From: an uncultured Clostridia bacterium
GTDB taxonomy: Bacteria > Bacillota > Clostridia > Monoglobales > Monoglobaceae
Length of the DNA: 64,000 bases
Assembly: GCA_910580105.1 (NCBI GenBank)
Contig: CAJTWN010000010.1
Span: 1 to 64,000, forward strand
Reading direction: 5' to 3'
In this document: positions 25,902-34,023 of the stretch, piece after piece
How positions within the stretch are numbered: the first letter of the stretch is position 1
How the letters are laid out: each line of letters opens with the position of its first letter
Program-made: the position numbers and the translations under genes
Notes under the pieces: generated by a model
Told to the model about the DNA's origin: nothing
What the model saw: the letters and a program-made list of their open reading frames with translations, nothing else
Database searches by the model: none

Positions 25902-26061
25902 GTATTTGATGAGATATATGCAAATTTATAAAGGTGTTTTATGTATTAGGGTAAAATTGCACGAACAGGTGTTCGCCATGGGAGTGCGTGCATTTATGGA
26001 ATTGCAGGGGAAAACTTTTTCCTGTACAATAAAAAGTTCTTCAGATTGAAGGGCTTTTTTT
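25902..26061 (+). ncRNA. Candidate ~160-nt small RNA with a possible 23-codon ORF
   Basis: A consensus promoter lies upstream and a terminator (26036-26061: GTTCTTC/GAAGGGC with G-U pairs, then T7) ends it. Inside are a perfect hairpin CGAACA-GG-TGTTCG and, from 25978 to 26049, a 23-codon ORF starting MGVRAFMELQG with AGGTG six bases before the ATG. The AGGTG is within the hairpin, so translation could be occluded. No known RNA family is recognised. Confidence 0.45.
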
Positions 26062-26159
26062 GTTATATCAGCGTTGCCGGTCTATGTATCATTAATTTCT
26101 TGCGAAGGCTGAAGAAATATGATAAACTAGTAAAAAATAATAGATAAAGAGGGAAGACA

Positions 26160-26801
26160 GTGCAGTATTACATTTTTGATATGGATGGCGTTCTGATTCA
26201 TTCAGAGCCGATCATTATGAAAGCGGCGGAAGACGCGCTTGCCTTGTATGGGATTAAGGCCGGGCGGGAGGATTTTTTGCCCTATATTGGCGCCGGGGAA
26301 GAAAAGTTTATTTCCGGCCCGGCAGCAGCGGCAGGGAAGGAGGCGGAAATCCCTGCAATAATGGCGGAAATGTACCGCCGTTACAGGGAGAATGTCTATA
26401 CCGGCCTGGCTGTTTTTCCCGGAGCCGCAGGAACTGTACGGGAATTGCAAAAACAGGGGAAAACCCTTGCTTTAGTAAGCAGTTCCGAGCGGGAAAAGCT
26501 GATGGTTTCTTTGGATGCGGCAGGGATAGATGAAACGTGTTTTACCGTCATCCTGTCCGGCAGTGATGTTGCAAGAAAAAAGCCGGATCCGGAGCCGTAC
26601 CGAAAAGCGGCGGAAATGCTGGGCGCAGCGGCAGAGGATTGTGTTGTGATTGAGGATGCGCTCAGCGGCGTCCGTGCAGCAAAAGGGGCTGGGATGGCCT
26701 GTGTGGCGGTTACCAACTCATTTTCAAAAGAAGCGCTTTTGGCTGCCGGTGCGGATCGGTGTATCGGGAATTTGGACGAGCTTTTACAGGAACTTTTATA
26801 A
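26160..26801 (+). CDS. HAD family hydrolase (beta-phosphoglucomutase/phosphatase-like)
   Basis: A 213-residue haloacid-dehalogenase-superfamily protein with motif I DMDGVLIHSE (residues 7-16), a helical cap inserted after it, motif II LVSSSE, motif III lysine in ARKKPDPEPY, and motif IV VIEDALSGVRAAKGAGM. This is the subfamily I layout shared by beta-phosphoglucomutase and sugar phosphatases. Translation starts at a GTG with AGAGGGA upstream; no earlier ATG fits. The substrate cannot be deduced, although a sugar phosphate is likely given the neighbouring glycosidase. Confidence 0.85.
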   Translation: MQYYIFDMDGVLIHSEPIIMKAAEDALALYGIKAGREDFLPYIGAGEEKFISGPAAAAGKEAEIPAIMAEMYRRYRENVYTGLAVFPGAAGTVRELQKQGKTLALVSSSEREKLMVSLDAAGIDETCFTVILSGSDVARKKPDPEPYRKAAEMLGAAAEDCVVIEDALSGVRAAKGAGMACVAVTNSFSKEALLAAGADRCIGNLDELLQELL

Positions 26802-27107
26802 CGGCAGTATCATTTTTGGTGGGATACATTTCCTTCATAGCAGGTACTGATGTATGCAATAAAGACAGCGTTTTACAGGGACCGGAATTCTGCTGCCGGG
26901 AAAATTTCTATATGGTACAGACGTCCCTGAATTATGGATAAAACCTTTCGTATTGTGCTGCATCCGGCAAATTTTTTCTTCTTTGATTTTACAATTGGAT
27001 AAAAAAGGCGCACCTTTGAGACAGGTGTGCATAAGATGAAGTGGACGTCCCTTCTGCCGCGGGTCAGTTTCTTTGGTACGGCCTTTGCTCCACGTGGCCC
27101 GCGGCGA
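26802..27107. other. Intergenic region with two structured elements
   Basis: About 305 bases without a supportable gene. It holds a minus-strand terminator hairpin (GCGCACCT 27008-27015 with AGGTGTGC 27023-27030, followed by T6 on the minus strand) that has no obvious minus-strand gene feeding it. It also holds an 11-base-pair stem (27056-27066 with 27095-27105) around a 28-base loop, directly before the sbcD promoter. Confidence 0.5.
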
Positions 27108-27136
27108 TTGAACCTTTATGGTTTGTATGCTATACT
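27108..27136 (+). promoter_or_regulatory. Promoter of sbcDC
   Basis: TTGAAC (27108-27113), a 17-base spacer and TATACT (27131-27136), 34 bases before sbcD. Confidence 0.75.
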
Positions 27137-27170
27137 GAATTAAAAATATGCGAGAGAAGAGGCGTCCAAC

Positions 27171-28277
27171 ATGAAATTTTTACATACATCCGACTGGCAT
27201 TTGGGAATTGCTTTGCATGGCCTGTCCATGCAGGAGGAGCAGGAACATTTTTTAGACCAGCTTTGCCGGATTGCAGAGGAAGAGGCAGTGGATGCGGTTT
27301 TGATTGCCGGCGATATTTATGACAGCAGTGTGGCTTCCCACGCGGCTATCCGCCTTTATCACCGGACGATGGACGAGCTCTGCCTCCGGCAGAAGCGGCC
27401 GGTTTTTGTAATCGCAGGGAACCATGACGGCGCGGTACGTCTGGCGGCAATGCAGGCCCTGGTCCGGCCGTCCGGACTCTATGTCAGCGGTACGCTGGAA
27501 AATGTGTTGACACCGGTATTGCTGGGGGATGCGGCGGTTTACCAGATCCCTTATTTTCAGCTGAGCAATGTACGGGCGGTTTTTCCTGCATTGGCCGTTG
27601 AACACATAGAACAGGCCATGGAAGCCATCTGTGATAAAATACGTGAACATATGGATAGAAACCGGATAAATATTGTGATGGCCCATACCTTTGCGGGCGG
27701 CGCAGTCTTGTCAGAGAGCGACCGATCAGCCCTTGTGGGCGGTGTTTCCGTGGTCGCAGGTGATGTCTTCCGGGGATTTGATTATGTGGCGCTTGGACAT
27801 CTGCACCGGCCCCAAAATGTGGGGGATCGGGTACGGTACAGTGGTTCGCCTATTGCCTATTCCTTCGGTGAGGCAGGACAGCAGAAAAGTGTAACTCTGT
27901 TTGACAGTGAAACAGGGGAAATTTCTGTGCGAAAAATCCAGCCGCTTCATGCTATGCGTGTGATAAAAGGCAGTTATGCAGAGGTGATGAATGACGGCAT
28001 GTGCAGTTCGGACTATATGAAAATAGCGTTTACCGATCGTTCCGCAGAGCGGGAAGCAATGGAAAAACTGAAGGAGCGGTATCCGAACCTTCTGCTTGTG
28101 ACGGGAAAGGCACCGCAGGCCGGCAGGGAGACCTCCCTTTCACCGGAAGCGATAGAGAAACTGTCGCCGGAAAAAATGCTGGATTGTTTCCTGGCGGATA
28201 TATTCGGAGAAACGGCGGACATGAAACAGAAGAAACAGTGGCTGAATGCCCTGCAAAAAGCAGAGGAGGGTTTGTGA
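27171..28277 (+). CDS. Exonuclease subunit SbcD (Mre11 family)
   Basis: A 368-residue metallophosphoesterase with the Mre11/SbcD motifs HTSDWHLG (residues 5-12), AGDIYDSS, VIAGNHDGAVRL, VMAHTFAGG and DYVALGHLHRPQ, which bind two Mn ions. A C-terminal capping region follows. With SbcC it forms an ATP-dependent nuclease that opens hairpins and processes blocked DNA ends. It overlaps sbcC by one base (TGATG), indicating translational coupling. Palindrome processing fits a genome this rich in inverted repeats, though that link is only suggestive. Confidence 0.95.
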   Translation: MKFLHTSDWHLGIALHGLSMQEEQEHFLDQLCRIAEEEAVDAVLIAGDIYDSSVASHAAIRLYHRTMDELCLRQKRPVFVIAGNHDGAVRLAAMQALVRPSGLYVSGTLENVLTPVLLGDAAVYQIPYFQLSNVRAVFPALAVEHIEQAMEAICDKIREHMDRNRINIVMAHTFAGGAVLSESDRSALVGGVSVVAGDVFRGFDYVALGHLHRPQNVGDRVRYSGSPIAYSFGEAGQQKSVTLFDSETGEISVRKIQPLHAMRVIKGSYAEVMNDGMCSSDYMKIAFTDRSAEREAMEKLKERYPNLLLVTGKAPQAGRETSLSPEAIEKLSPEKMLDCFLADIFGETADMKQKKQWLNALQKAEEGL

Positions 28278-30931
28278 TGCGGCCGATATATTTAAAAATG
28301 CAGGCCTTTGGGCCGTATGTAAGGGCACAGGAGGTCTTTTTTTCTGCATTTGAAAGGTCGGGGATCTATCTCATTTGCGGAGATACCGGCGCAGGGAAGA
28401 CTTCGGTATTGGATGGTATTACATATGCACTTTATGGAAAGAGCAGCGGCGGCGGACGCGGAAAGATGGAGGGGATGCGCTGTCAGTTTGCGCCCAGGGA
28501 ATTGCATACAGAGGTGGTTTTTGATTTCGAACTGCGGGGAAGGCGGTATCGGTTTATCCGGACGGTAAAGCAGAACAGAAAAAATTTGCAGACGACGCAG
28601 GATGTTTTGTTTGAGGATAACGATGGAATTTTTGTTCCTTATTTTGAAAATCCAAAACTGCGGGATGTAGAGAAGAAGGCGGAAGAATTAATTGGTCTTC
28701 GTTATGATCAGTTCTGCCGGGTGGTGATGCTGCCCCAGGGCCAGTTTGAACGGCTTCTGGTCGCAGGCTCTGAAGAAAAGGAAGAGATTCTGACCAGTTT
28801 GTTTGGTACAGAACGCCTGCAAAAGGCGGTTGAAATATGCTATGCCAAAGCCTTGGAAGACCTGCGCAGTGCAGAACAGGAAAAACAGGAAATAGAACGT
28901 GTTCTTTTGGATTGGGGATGTAATTCCTTACAGGAGCTGGAAAAGCAGGTCAAAGAGGGAGAAAAGGCGCTGTGTGCAGGGGAAGTGGAAGAATTGCGGC
29001 TGAAAAAAGAGATGGATGCCGCAAAGAAGAAATGGGAAGCCCTTGCCGCTTTGCAAAAACAGCTGGATTTCTTGCAGCAGCAGAAAAAAGCTTATGCGCG
29101 TTTGCTGGAAAAAGAGTCTTGGGCGGAAACTGAACAGAACGTCTTGTCTGCGGCCCGGAAAGCCGCTGAGATTTATCCCAAATATCAAAGACACCAGGAC
29201 AGCATAAAAGAGTTGGAGGAAGCCGGGCGGTTGGAAAAACAGGCAGCCCGGCGCTGGCAGGAAATTGCAGAGCAGGCAGAAGCGGAGCAGGGACGCCGGG
29301 CAGATTTCGAAGGGGATGCGGAGACGCGGAAGGCAGTATGTACACGTCTTTTCTGCCTTGAAGGCCTGACAGAAACTTATGCAGCGGCGGAAATGGCTGA
29401 ACAGGCGGCTGCTGCTATGGAAATGGCGGCAAGAAAAGCCGCCGCAGCCGCAGAGGCAGCCCAAAATGAGGAGGAATTGAAGAAAAAAGCGAAATTTGCG
29501 GCGGAAAAGGAGCGAAACGAACTTTATAAAATCCATACGGAACTGTTTGAAGCCTACTGTGCAGGAATCAGCGGAAAGCTGGCGGAAGAACTGAGAGAGG
29601 GACAGCCTTGTCCGGTCTGCGGAAGCCTCCATCATCCCAGCCCTGCAGAGCAGAAAACAGATATGGTAACTGATGGCGATTTGGCGCAGCTGCTGGATAA
29701 GATTGATGATGCAGCAAAGCTGTGCAGGCAGAGGGAACAGGAATTCAATGCCGCAGGCAAGGTATTTGCAAACTTGCAGGAAGAGCAGCAGGCTGCACAG
29801 AAAAAATGGGCAGAAGAGAAAATCCGGAAAGATGAAATAAAGAAACGACTGGATCCGGAAATTCCGGATAAACAAAGACTGAACGAAGAAATTTCGGCAT
29901 TACGGATACAGATCTCTGCGGCGGAAAAGCAGGAAAAAGCGTTGCAGGAAGCGCATGAACGTCTGCAAAGGGAGATGGCAGCGGCAGAGACCCGGGCCGG
30001 CGAAGCGGAAAAGAGACGGGCCGCTGCGGAACAAACAGAGGAAGAAAGGAATAAAGACTTTTTGGAAGCCTGTTTAAATGCTGGCTTTTCGGAGGCGGGA
30101 GCATTTTTAAAGGCATGGAAGCCGGAAGAAACTATGCACAGGATTGCGGCAGATTTGTCTGAATACCGGGCGGAGAGAAAAAAGACCGCGGAAACCATTG
30201 CCGGTTTGGAGGAAAGCTGCCGCAATTTTGCAATAGAAGATTTGGACAGGCAGAAAAAGGCCGCGTCCGCGGCAGAAGCGGCATATCAGACCATACACGA
30301 GGCACAGCTGCTCAGGAGAGCGGAACAGGAACGTTTGCAGAAGGTGTTTGATGCTCTTTCAGAAAAACAGCCGATGGTTTTTCGGACATATGATGATTGT
30401 ACGGAAGCCATTGCATTTGCGCGAAAGCTTCGGGGGGATGCAGGGATCGGGATTTCAAGATATATGCTGGGCGTATTGTTCGGTTCTGTCATACAGGAAG
30501 CCAACCGCCTGCTCACCGGGGTACATGGCGGGCGGTATCAGCTGTATCGGACAGATGCGGCGGCGGGCCGGGCAAGGAAAACCGGACTGGAACTTGCCGT
30601 CTTTGACAGCTTGTCCGGGGAACAGCGGCCGGTTGCCGGTCTGTCCGGCGGCGAGAAATTTTTGGTCTCGCTCAGTCTCGCAATTGCACTCAGCGGAGTA
30701 GTTCGGATGCGTTCCGGCGGAGTGGAACTGCAGGCGATGTTTATTGACGAGGGGTTCGGTTCCCTTGACAGCAGTTCGGTTGCCGATGCTTTGCATGTTT
30801 TATCTGCCATGCAGGGCGGAGGTACTGTGGGAATTATCTCGCATCTGCCGGTACTCCGGGAAAACCTGACCACCGGTATCCGGGTAATAAAGGAGCAGCA
30901 GGGAAGCCGGCTGGTCTGTGGAACATTTTAA
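28277..30931 (+). CDS. Exonuclease subunit SbcC (Rad50-like ATPase)
   Basis: An 884-residue SMC-like ATPase. Walker A GDTGAGKT is near residue 36, long coiled coils flank a zinc hook CPVC at residues 445-448, and the ABC signature LSGGEKFLVSL and Walker B FIDEGFGSLD are near 795-840. Two proteins dimerise through the hook and drive SbcD nuclease activity. I chose the ATG at 28277 because it overlaps the sbcD stop and has GAGGAGGG upstream; the open frame extends further upstream inside sbcD. It is somewhat shorter than E. coli SbcC owing to shorter coils. Confidence 0.95.
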   Translation: MRPIYLKMQAFGPYVRAQEVFFSAFERSGIYLICGDTGAGKTSVLDGITYALYGKSSGGGRGKMEGMRCQFAPRELHTEVVFDFELRGRRYRFIRTVKQNRKNLQTTQDVLFEDNDGIFVPYFENPKLRDVEKKAEELIGLRYDQFCRVVMLPQGQFERLLVAGSEEKEEILTSLFGTERLQKAVEICYAKALEDLRSAEQEKQEIERVLLDWGCNSLQELEKQVKEGEKALCAGEVEELRLKKEMDAAKKKWEALAALQKQLDFLQQQKKAYARLLEKESWAETEQNVLSAARKAAEIYPKYQRHQDSIKELEEAGRLEKQAARRWQEIAEQAEAEQGRRADFEGDAETRKAVCTRLFCLEGLTETYAAAEMAEQAAAAMEMAARKAAAAAEAAQNEEELKKKAKFAAEKERNELYKIHTELFEAYCAGISGKLAEELREGQPCPVCGSLHHPSPAEQKTDMVTDGDLAQLLDKIDDAAKLCRQREQEFNAAGKVFANLQEEQQAAQKKWAEEKIRKDEIKKRLDPEIPDKQRLNEEISALRIQISAAEKQEKALQEAHERLQREMAAAETRAGEAEKRRAAAEQTEEERNKDFLEACLNAGFSEAGAFLKAWKPEETMHRIAADLSEYRAERKKTAETIAGLEESCRNFAIEDLDRQKKAASAAEAAYQTIHEAQLLRRAEQERLQKVFDALSEKQPMVFRTYDDCTEAIAFARKLRGDAGIGISRYMLGVLFGSVIQEANRLLTGVHGGRYQLYRTDAAAGRARKTGLELAVFDSLSGEQRPVAGLSGGEKFLVSLSLAIALSGVVRMRSGGVELQAMFIDEGFGSLDSSSVADALHVLSAMQGGGTVGIISHLPVLRENLTTGIRVIKEQQGSRLVCGTF

Positions 30932-30936
30932 ATATT

Positions 30937-30971
30937 GAAAAGAACACAGAAAATTTTTCTGTGTTCTTTTC
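30937..30971. terminator. Bidirectional terminator between sbcC and the TetR gene
   Basis: AAAAGAACACAGAAAA pairs with TTTTCTGTGTTCTTTT; T runs exist in both directions, and the hairpin overlaps the end of the convergent TetR gene. Confidence 0.9.
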
Positions 30972-31542
30972 ATTTGGGAAGTTTGGTTATAAAATCAAAG
31001 ACAGCGGAGGAGCGTTCAATAACCTGATCGGTATTATCTAAGCGGTCATTCATTAATTCGATGGCTATGGTGTCTGCTACACAATGGACCAGCTGTGCCA
31101 TCATGGGCGCAGGAAAGAGCAGGTTGGGGCAGTCCTTTAAAATATCTGTCAATGGCTGATATAATGTGAGTTTTTGCGGTTCATAAATGGAGTTTCCGTC
31201 AGAATCACGATAGTTCTTCATAATTTCAAAAACCGCCCGTGCGCCGGTATGGTTTTCGTTGATATATTTAAGATAGGATGCGATGTAATGGTGCAGGGTT
31301 TCTTTGGGGGACAGGGCGGGACGAAAGGCTGCGGCAACTCTGTCGGCAGCCTGTTGATAAAATTCTGTGACAAGGGTATGAAAAAGGATACTTTTCTTGG
31401 AAAGCGGATTGCTATAAAATTCCGTTCCAAGTCCGGTTTTTTCGGCCAGAAGCTGTATCGAAAAAGCTGAATAACCCCGAAGGCCTAAAATTTGCTGAGC
31501 AGTTTTTAGAATTTTTGTTTTTATTGTTTCGGTAGAACGCAT
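30970..31542 (-). CDS. TetR family transcriptional regulator
   Basis: A 190-residue protein with an N-terminal TetR HTH (about residues 8-55: ILKTAQQILGLRGYSAFSIQLLAEKTGLGTEFYSN region) and an all-helical C-terminal ligand-binding domain. The HTH second part (TGLGTEFYSNPLSKKSILF) follows the family pattern in which an aromatic residue packs near the recognition helix. AAGGAGG precedes the ATG. No efflux pump or enzyme gene is adjacent in the same direction; the nearest genes are sbcC (convergent) and a sensor kinase (same strand, upstream across ~180 bases). Its target is therefore unknown. Confidence 0.85.
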   Translation of the reverse strand: MRSTETIKTKILKTAQQILGLRGYSAFSIQLLAEKTGLGTEFYSNPLSKKSILFHTLVTEFYQQAADRVAAAFRPALSPKETLHHYIASYLKYINENHTGARAVFEIMKNYRDSDGNSIYEPQKLTLYQPLTDILKDCPNLLFPAPMMAQLVHCVADTIAIELMNDRLDNTDQVIERSSAVFDFITKLPK

Positions 31543-31720
31543 GAATCTTCCTCCTTACTATCCATATGGGCTCTTTATAGTTTAGTACGACCGGGAGAAA
31601 ATGTCAAGTATGATATATTTTTGGACAGATTCATATGAAAAGGGCGAAAAAAAAGAGCGCAAACTGCTGCACAGCTTGCACTCCCTATTTAGAAGATTTG
31701 AGAAATCCAAAAAGGCTTTG

Positions 31721-33502
31721 TTATTTTATATTGGCCATCGGAAGACTGATGGTCACTTTGGTGTAACTGTGGAAGCGGCTTTCGATTTTAATGCTTCCGC
31801 CATGGTTTTCGATAATTTCTTTTGCAATCGAGAGGCCCAGGCCGGTGCCGCCGGTTTTCCGGGCGCGGTCTTCGTTGACCCGGTAGAAGCGTTCAAAAAC
31901 ATGTTCCAGATTCTCTTTTTTAATCCCCTGGCCGTTGTCTTCCACCTTGATATAGACTTCATTATACAGACTTCCGGAGAAAACGCGTATTTTTCCGCCC
32001 TTGTCGGTATATTTGATTGCATTGGTAATGATATTTTTTACCGCACGTTCCACCTGGTCTTTGTCCGCATAAATTTGCGGCAGTTCGGTTGTCCGGTTAT
32101 ACTCAAGGGTCAGACCCTTGTTCTCAGCCTGAATATGATACATTTCTACCAAATCGCGAAGCATCCGGTCAACATCCATTGGTTCTTTGTGCAGTTCAAA
32201 TTTGTTTACATCAAACCGCGAAAGGGTCAGAAGATTCTGTACCAATGCGGTCATTTTATCGGTTTCACTTTCCACCGTCTGAAGCAGCGCGGAAGCCATC
32301 TCCTTGTTGTCCCAGCAGCTGTTGCGGATGGTTTCTGTATATGCTTTGATGGTGGTCAGCGGTGTCCTGAGTTCATGAGATACTTCGGCAACAAATTTCC
32401 GCCGTGCTTCCTCCAGATTGAACTGTTCTGTAAAATCTTCAAAGACGCAGACAACGCCGGCTGTCCGTTCATAGTCCATTTTGAAGGGAACAAAATAAGC
32501 TCGGATGTGTCCATTGCCCACCTTGATGTCCCGGGTTTCCGTTGTGAATTTTTGCAGATATAAGAATTCTGCCATACAAATATCCACATCATAAGCGGCA
32601 AACAATTGGTCAAAGCGGAGATCCTGCTCTTCTTTCAGCTGGAGCATCTCAGCCGCTGCCGAATTGATGTGCAGAACTTCCTGATTTGTGTTATATGCGA
32701 TGATTCCGTTGTTGATATGTTCGAGAATAACCTCGATTTTGTGTTTTTCTGCACGCATCTGTGCCAGGCCGTCGCTCATGACCAAACCCATATGGTTGAA
32801 AGAACGGACGAGATCGCCGATTTCGCCGCCGGGAATATTTTCGATCATGGTATGATAACTGCCGCTGGTAAAGCTGTTGGCCCTGTCGGTCAGGCGTTTG
32901 ATGGGCCGGGTGATATGTCTTGCCATAGCCAAAGCTGCAGCTGCCGCAATCAGAATAGCAGCGGCCAGAGAAATCCCCCAGTTTTGCAGGATTCCGGTGG
33001 TCATTGCGTGATAGGCCGTCTTGTCATCGCGGACATAGGCAATATACCCTTCTTCGGCTGTATTTGCCCTGATAAAATATGCAAAATCTATGTATGGCGT
33101 GCCAAATGTGATTTCATCGGCTTTTGCTTTCTTCATTGCCGCCTCTATATTGGGCGTTTTCTGAACAGCGCCGCCCTGCAGGGCGGTTGGTGTAATAATG
33201 CTTGCATCCTCCAGGCGCAGAAGATAGAAGGATCGGTGATCATCAAGCTTCAGCTTTCCGGCATATCGCAGAATCGCAGATTCCAGCCTGCTGCATTTCA
33301 CAGGATCGGGATCTTGTGATGAAAGGATGCTTTGAATATCTCTGGACAGGCCGCTTTCTAAAGCGGTGTTCATCTCAGAGACAAAGGTATTCTCATAACC
33401 GCGCACAAAATAGTGAAGGATCAGCGAGCCGGTAAGCCCTATCATTAGAATAGCTGTCAGCAAAAAGACTGCAGTCAGCTTAAAATACAGCTTTTTCAAC
33501 AT
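31721..33502 (-). CDS. Membrane sensor histidine kinase (PhoR/WalK-type), no adjacent response regulator
   Basis: A 593-residue kinase: TM1 (about 8-30), an extracellular sensor domain (about 31-170), TM2 (about 173-195), HAMP (about 196-248), a PAS domain (about 255-360), HisKA with phospho-acceptor His376 in VSHELRTP, and HATPase_c with NIITNAIKYT, DNGQGI and GGTGLGLSIAKEII. This order is that of PhoR and WalK kinases. A response regulator gene normally sits next to such kinases; none is seen here. The divergent neighbour is a Na/Pi transporter with a PhoU domain, which makes phosphate a reasonable guess for the signal. Confidence 0.88.
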   Translation of the reverse strand: MLKKLYFKLTAVFLLTAILMIGLTGSLILHYFVRGYENTFVSEMNTALESGLSRDIQSILSSQDPDPVKCSRLESAILRYAGKLKLDDHRSFYLLRLEDASIITPTALQGGAVQKTPNIEAAMKKAKADEITFGTPYIDFAYFIRANTAEEGYIAYVRDDKTAYHAMTTGILQNWGISLAAAILIAAAAALAMARHITRPIKRLTDRANSFTSGSYHTMIENIPGGEIGDLVRSFNHMGLVMSDGLAQMRAEKHKIEVILEHINNGIIAYNTNQEVLHINSAAAEMLQLKEEQDLRFDQLFAAYDVDICMAEFLYLQKFTTETRDIKVGNGHIRAYFVPFKMDYERTAGVVCVFEDFTEQFNLEEARRKFVAEVSHELRTPLTTIKAYTETIRNSCWDNKEMASALLQTVESETDKMTALVQNLLTLSRFDVNKFELHKEPMDVDRMLRDLVEMYHIQAENKGLTLEYNRTTELPQIYADKDQVERAVKNIITNAIKYTDKGGKIRVFSGSLYNEVYIKVEDNGQGIKKENLEHVFERFYRVNEDRARKTGGTGLGLSIAKEIIENHGGSIKIESRFHSYTKVTISLPMANIK

Positions 33503-34023
33503 CGGTCTTCTGCCGCTCCTTCCTTGCCGATACCCGGTAGTTTCATTATAGCATGAATTTTTTGTTTGGTAAAGAGAAAATTAAGATTTTTTGTAAATTT
33601 TTTTACATTGTCCTAATATTTTCATGAAATATTCATATTATCCCTTTGTTTTGGAAGCAGGGGCGGATAAACAAAAGGCAAAGCGAAAGTTCGGTGCGAA
33701 GAAGGGACGTAAAAGCAAAAGAAAAGGTAGGAGAAGAAAGAAGAAAAGGCAATGAAAGCAGCGGGGATATCGATAAAGGCATGAAGACAAAGGGAGGCAG
33801 GGCCTTTAGTAACTATGTATTTTGCTGGAAAATTGAAGGAAGCCTATAAAAATAACCTATGATTTTATATGTTTTTAACAATTCTATATAGAATCTTAAA
33901 ATTAACATTGATTTTTGTAAAATCTTGTAGTAATATTTATTTGGTTAAAGTCGGCTTTTTTTCAAACCGGCTTGCCCCCAACAACAAAATATAGGAACCC
34001 AAAGAAGAGAAAGGGGACGCAAG
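33503..34023. other. Intergenic region upstream of the kinase and Na/Pi transporter
   Basis: About 520 AT-rich bases. It includes a purine-rich stretch (33700-33780) and, at 33870-33925, TTTTTAACAATTC and TTAAAATTAACATTG, which contain TTAACA motifs reminiscent of Firmicute PhoP boxes but not in a clean 11-base register. A 67-codon ORF (33646-33849) has Lys/Arg-rich low-complexity content and no ribosome site, so I do not call it. Confidence 0.4.

Noticed and set aside
31601..32563. 320-codon + strand ORF opposite the sensor kinase
   Set aside because: It is antisense to the HATPase and HisKA domains of a clear histidine kinase; the composition is Phe-rich and unlike a real protein.
33646..33849. 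67-codon basic ORF upstream of the Na/Pi transporter
   Set aside because: Low-complexity Lys/Arg/Glu-rich sequence from a purine-rich stretch, with no ribosome site.
33870..33925. PhoP/PhoB box upstream of the Na/Pi transporter
   Set aside because: TTAACA-like motifs are present but not in a regular 11-base spacing, and the region is simply AT-rich; not strong enough to call.
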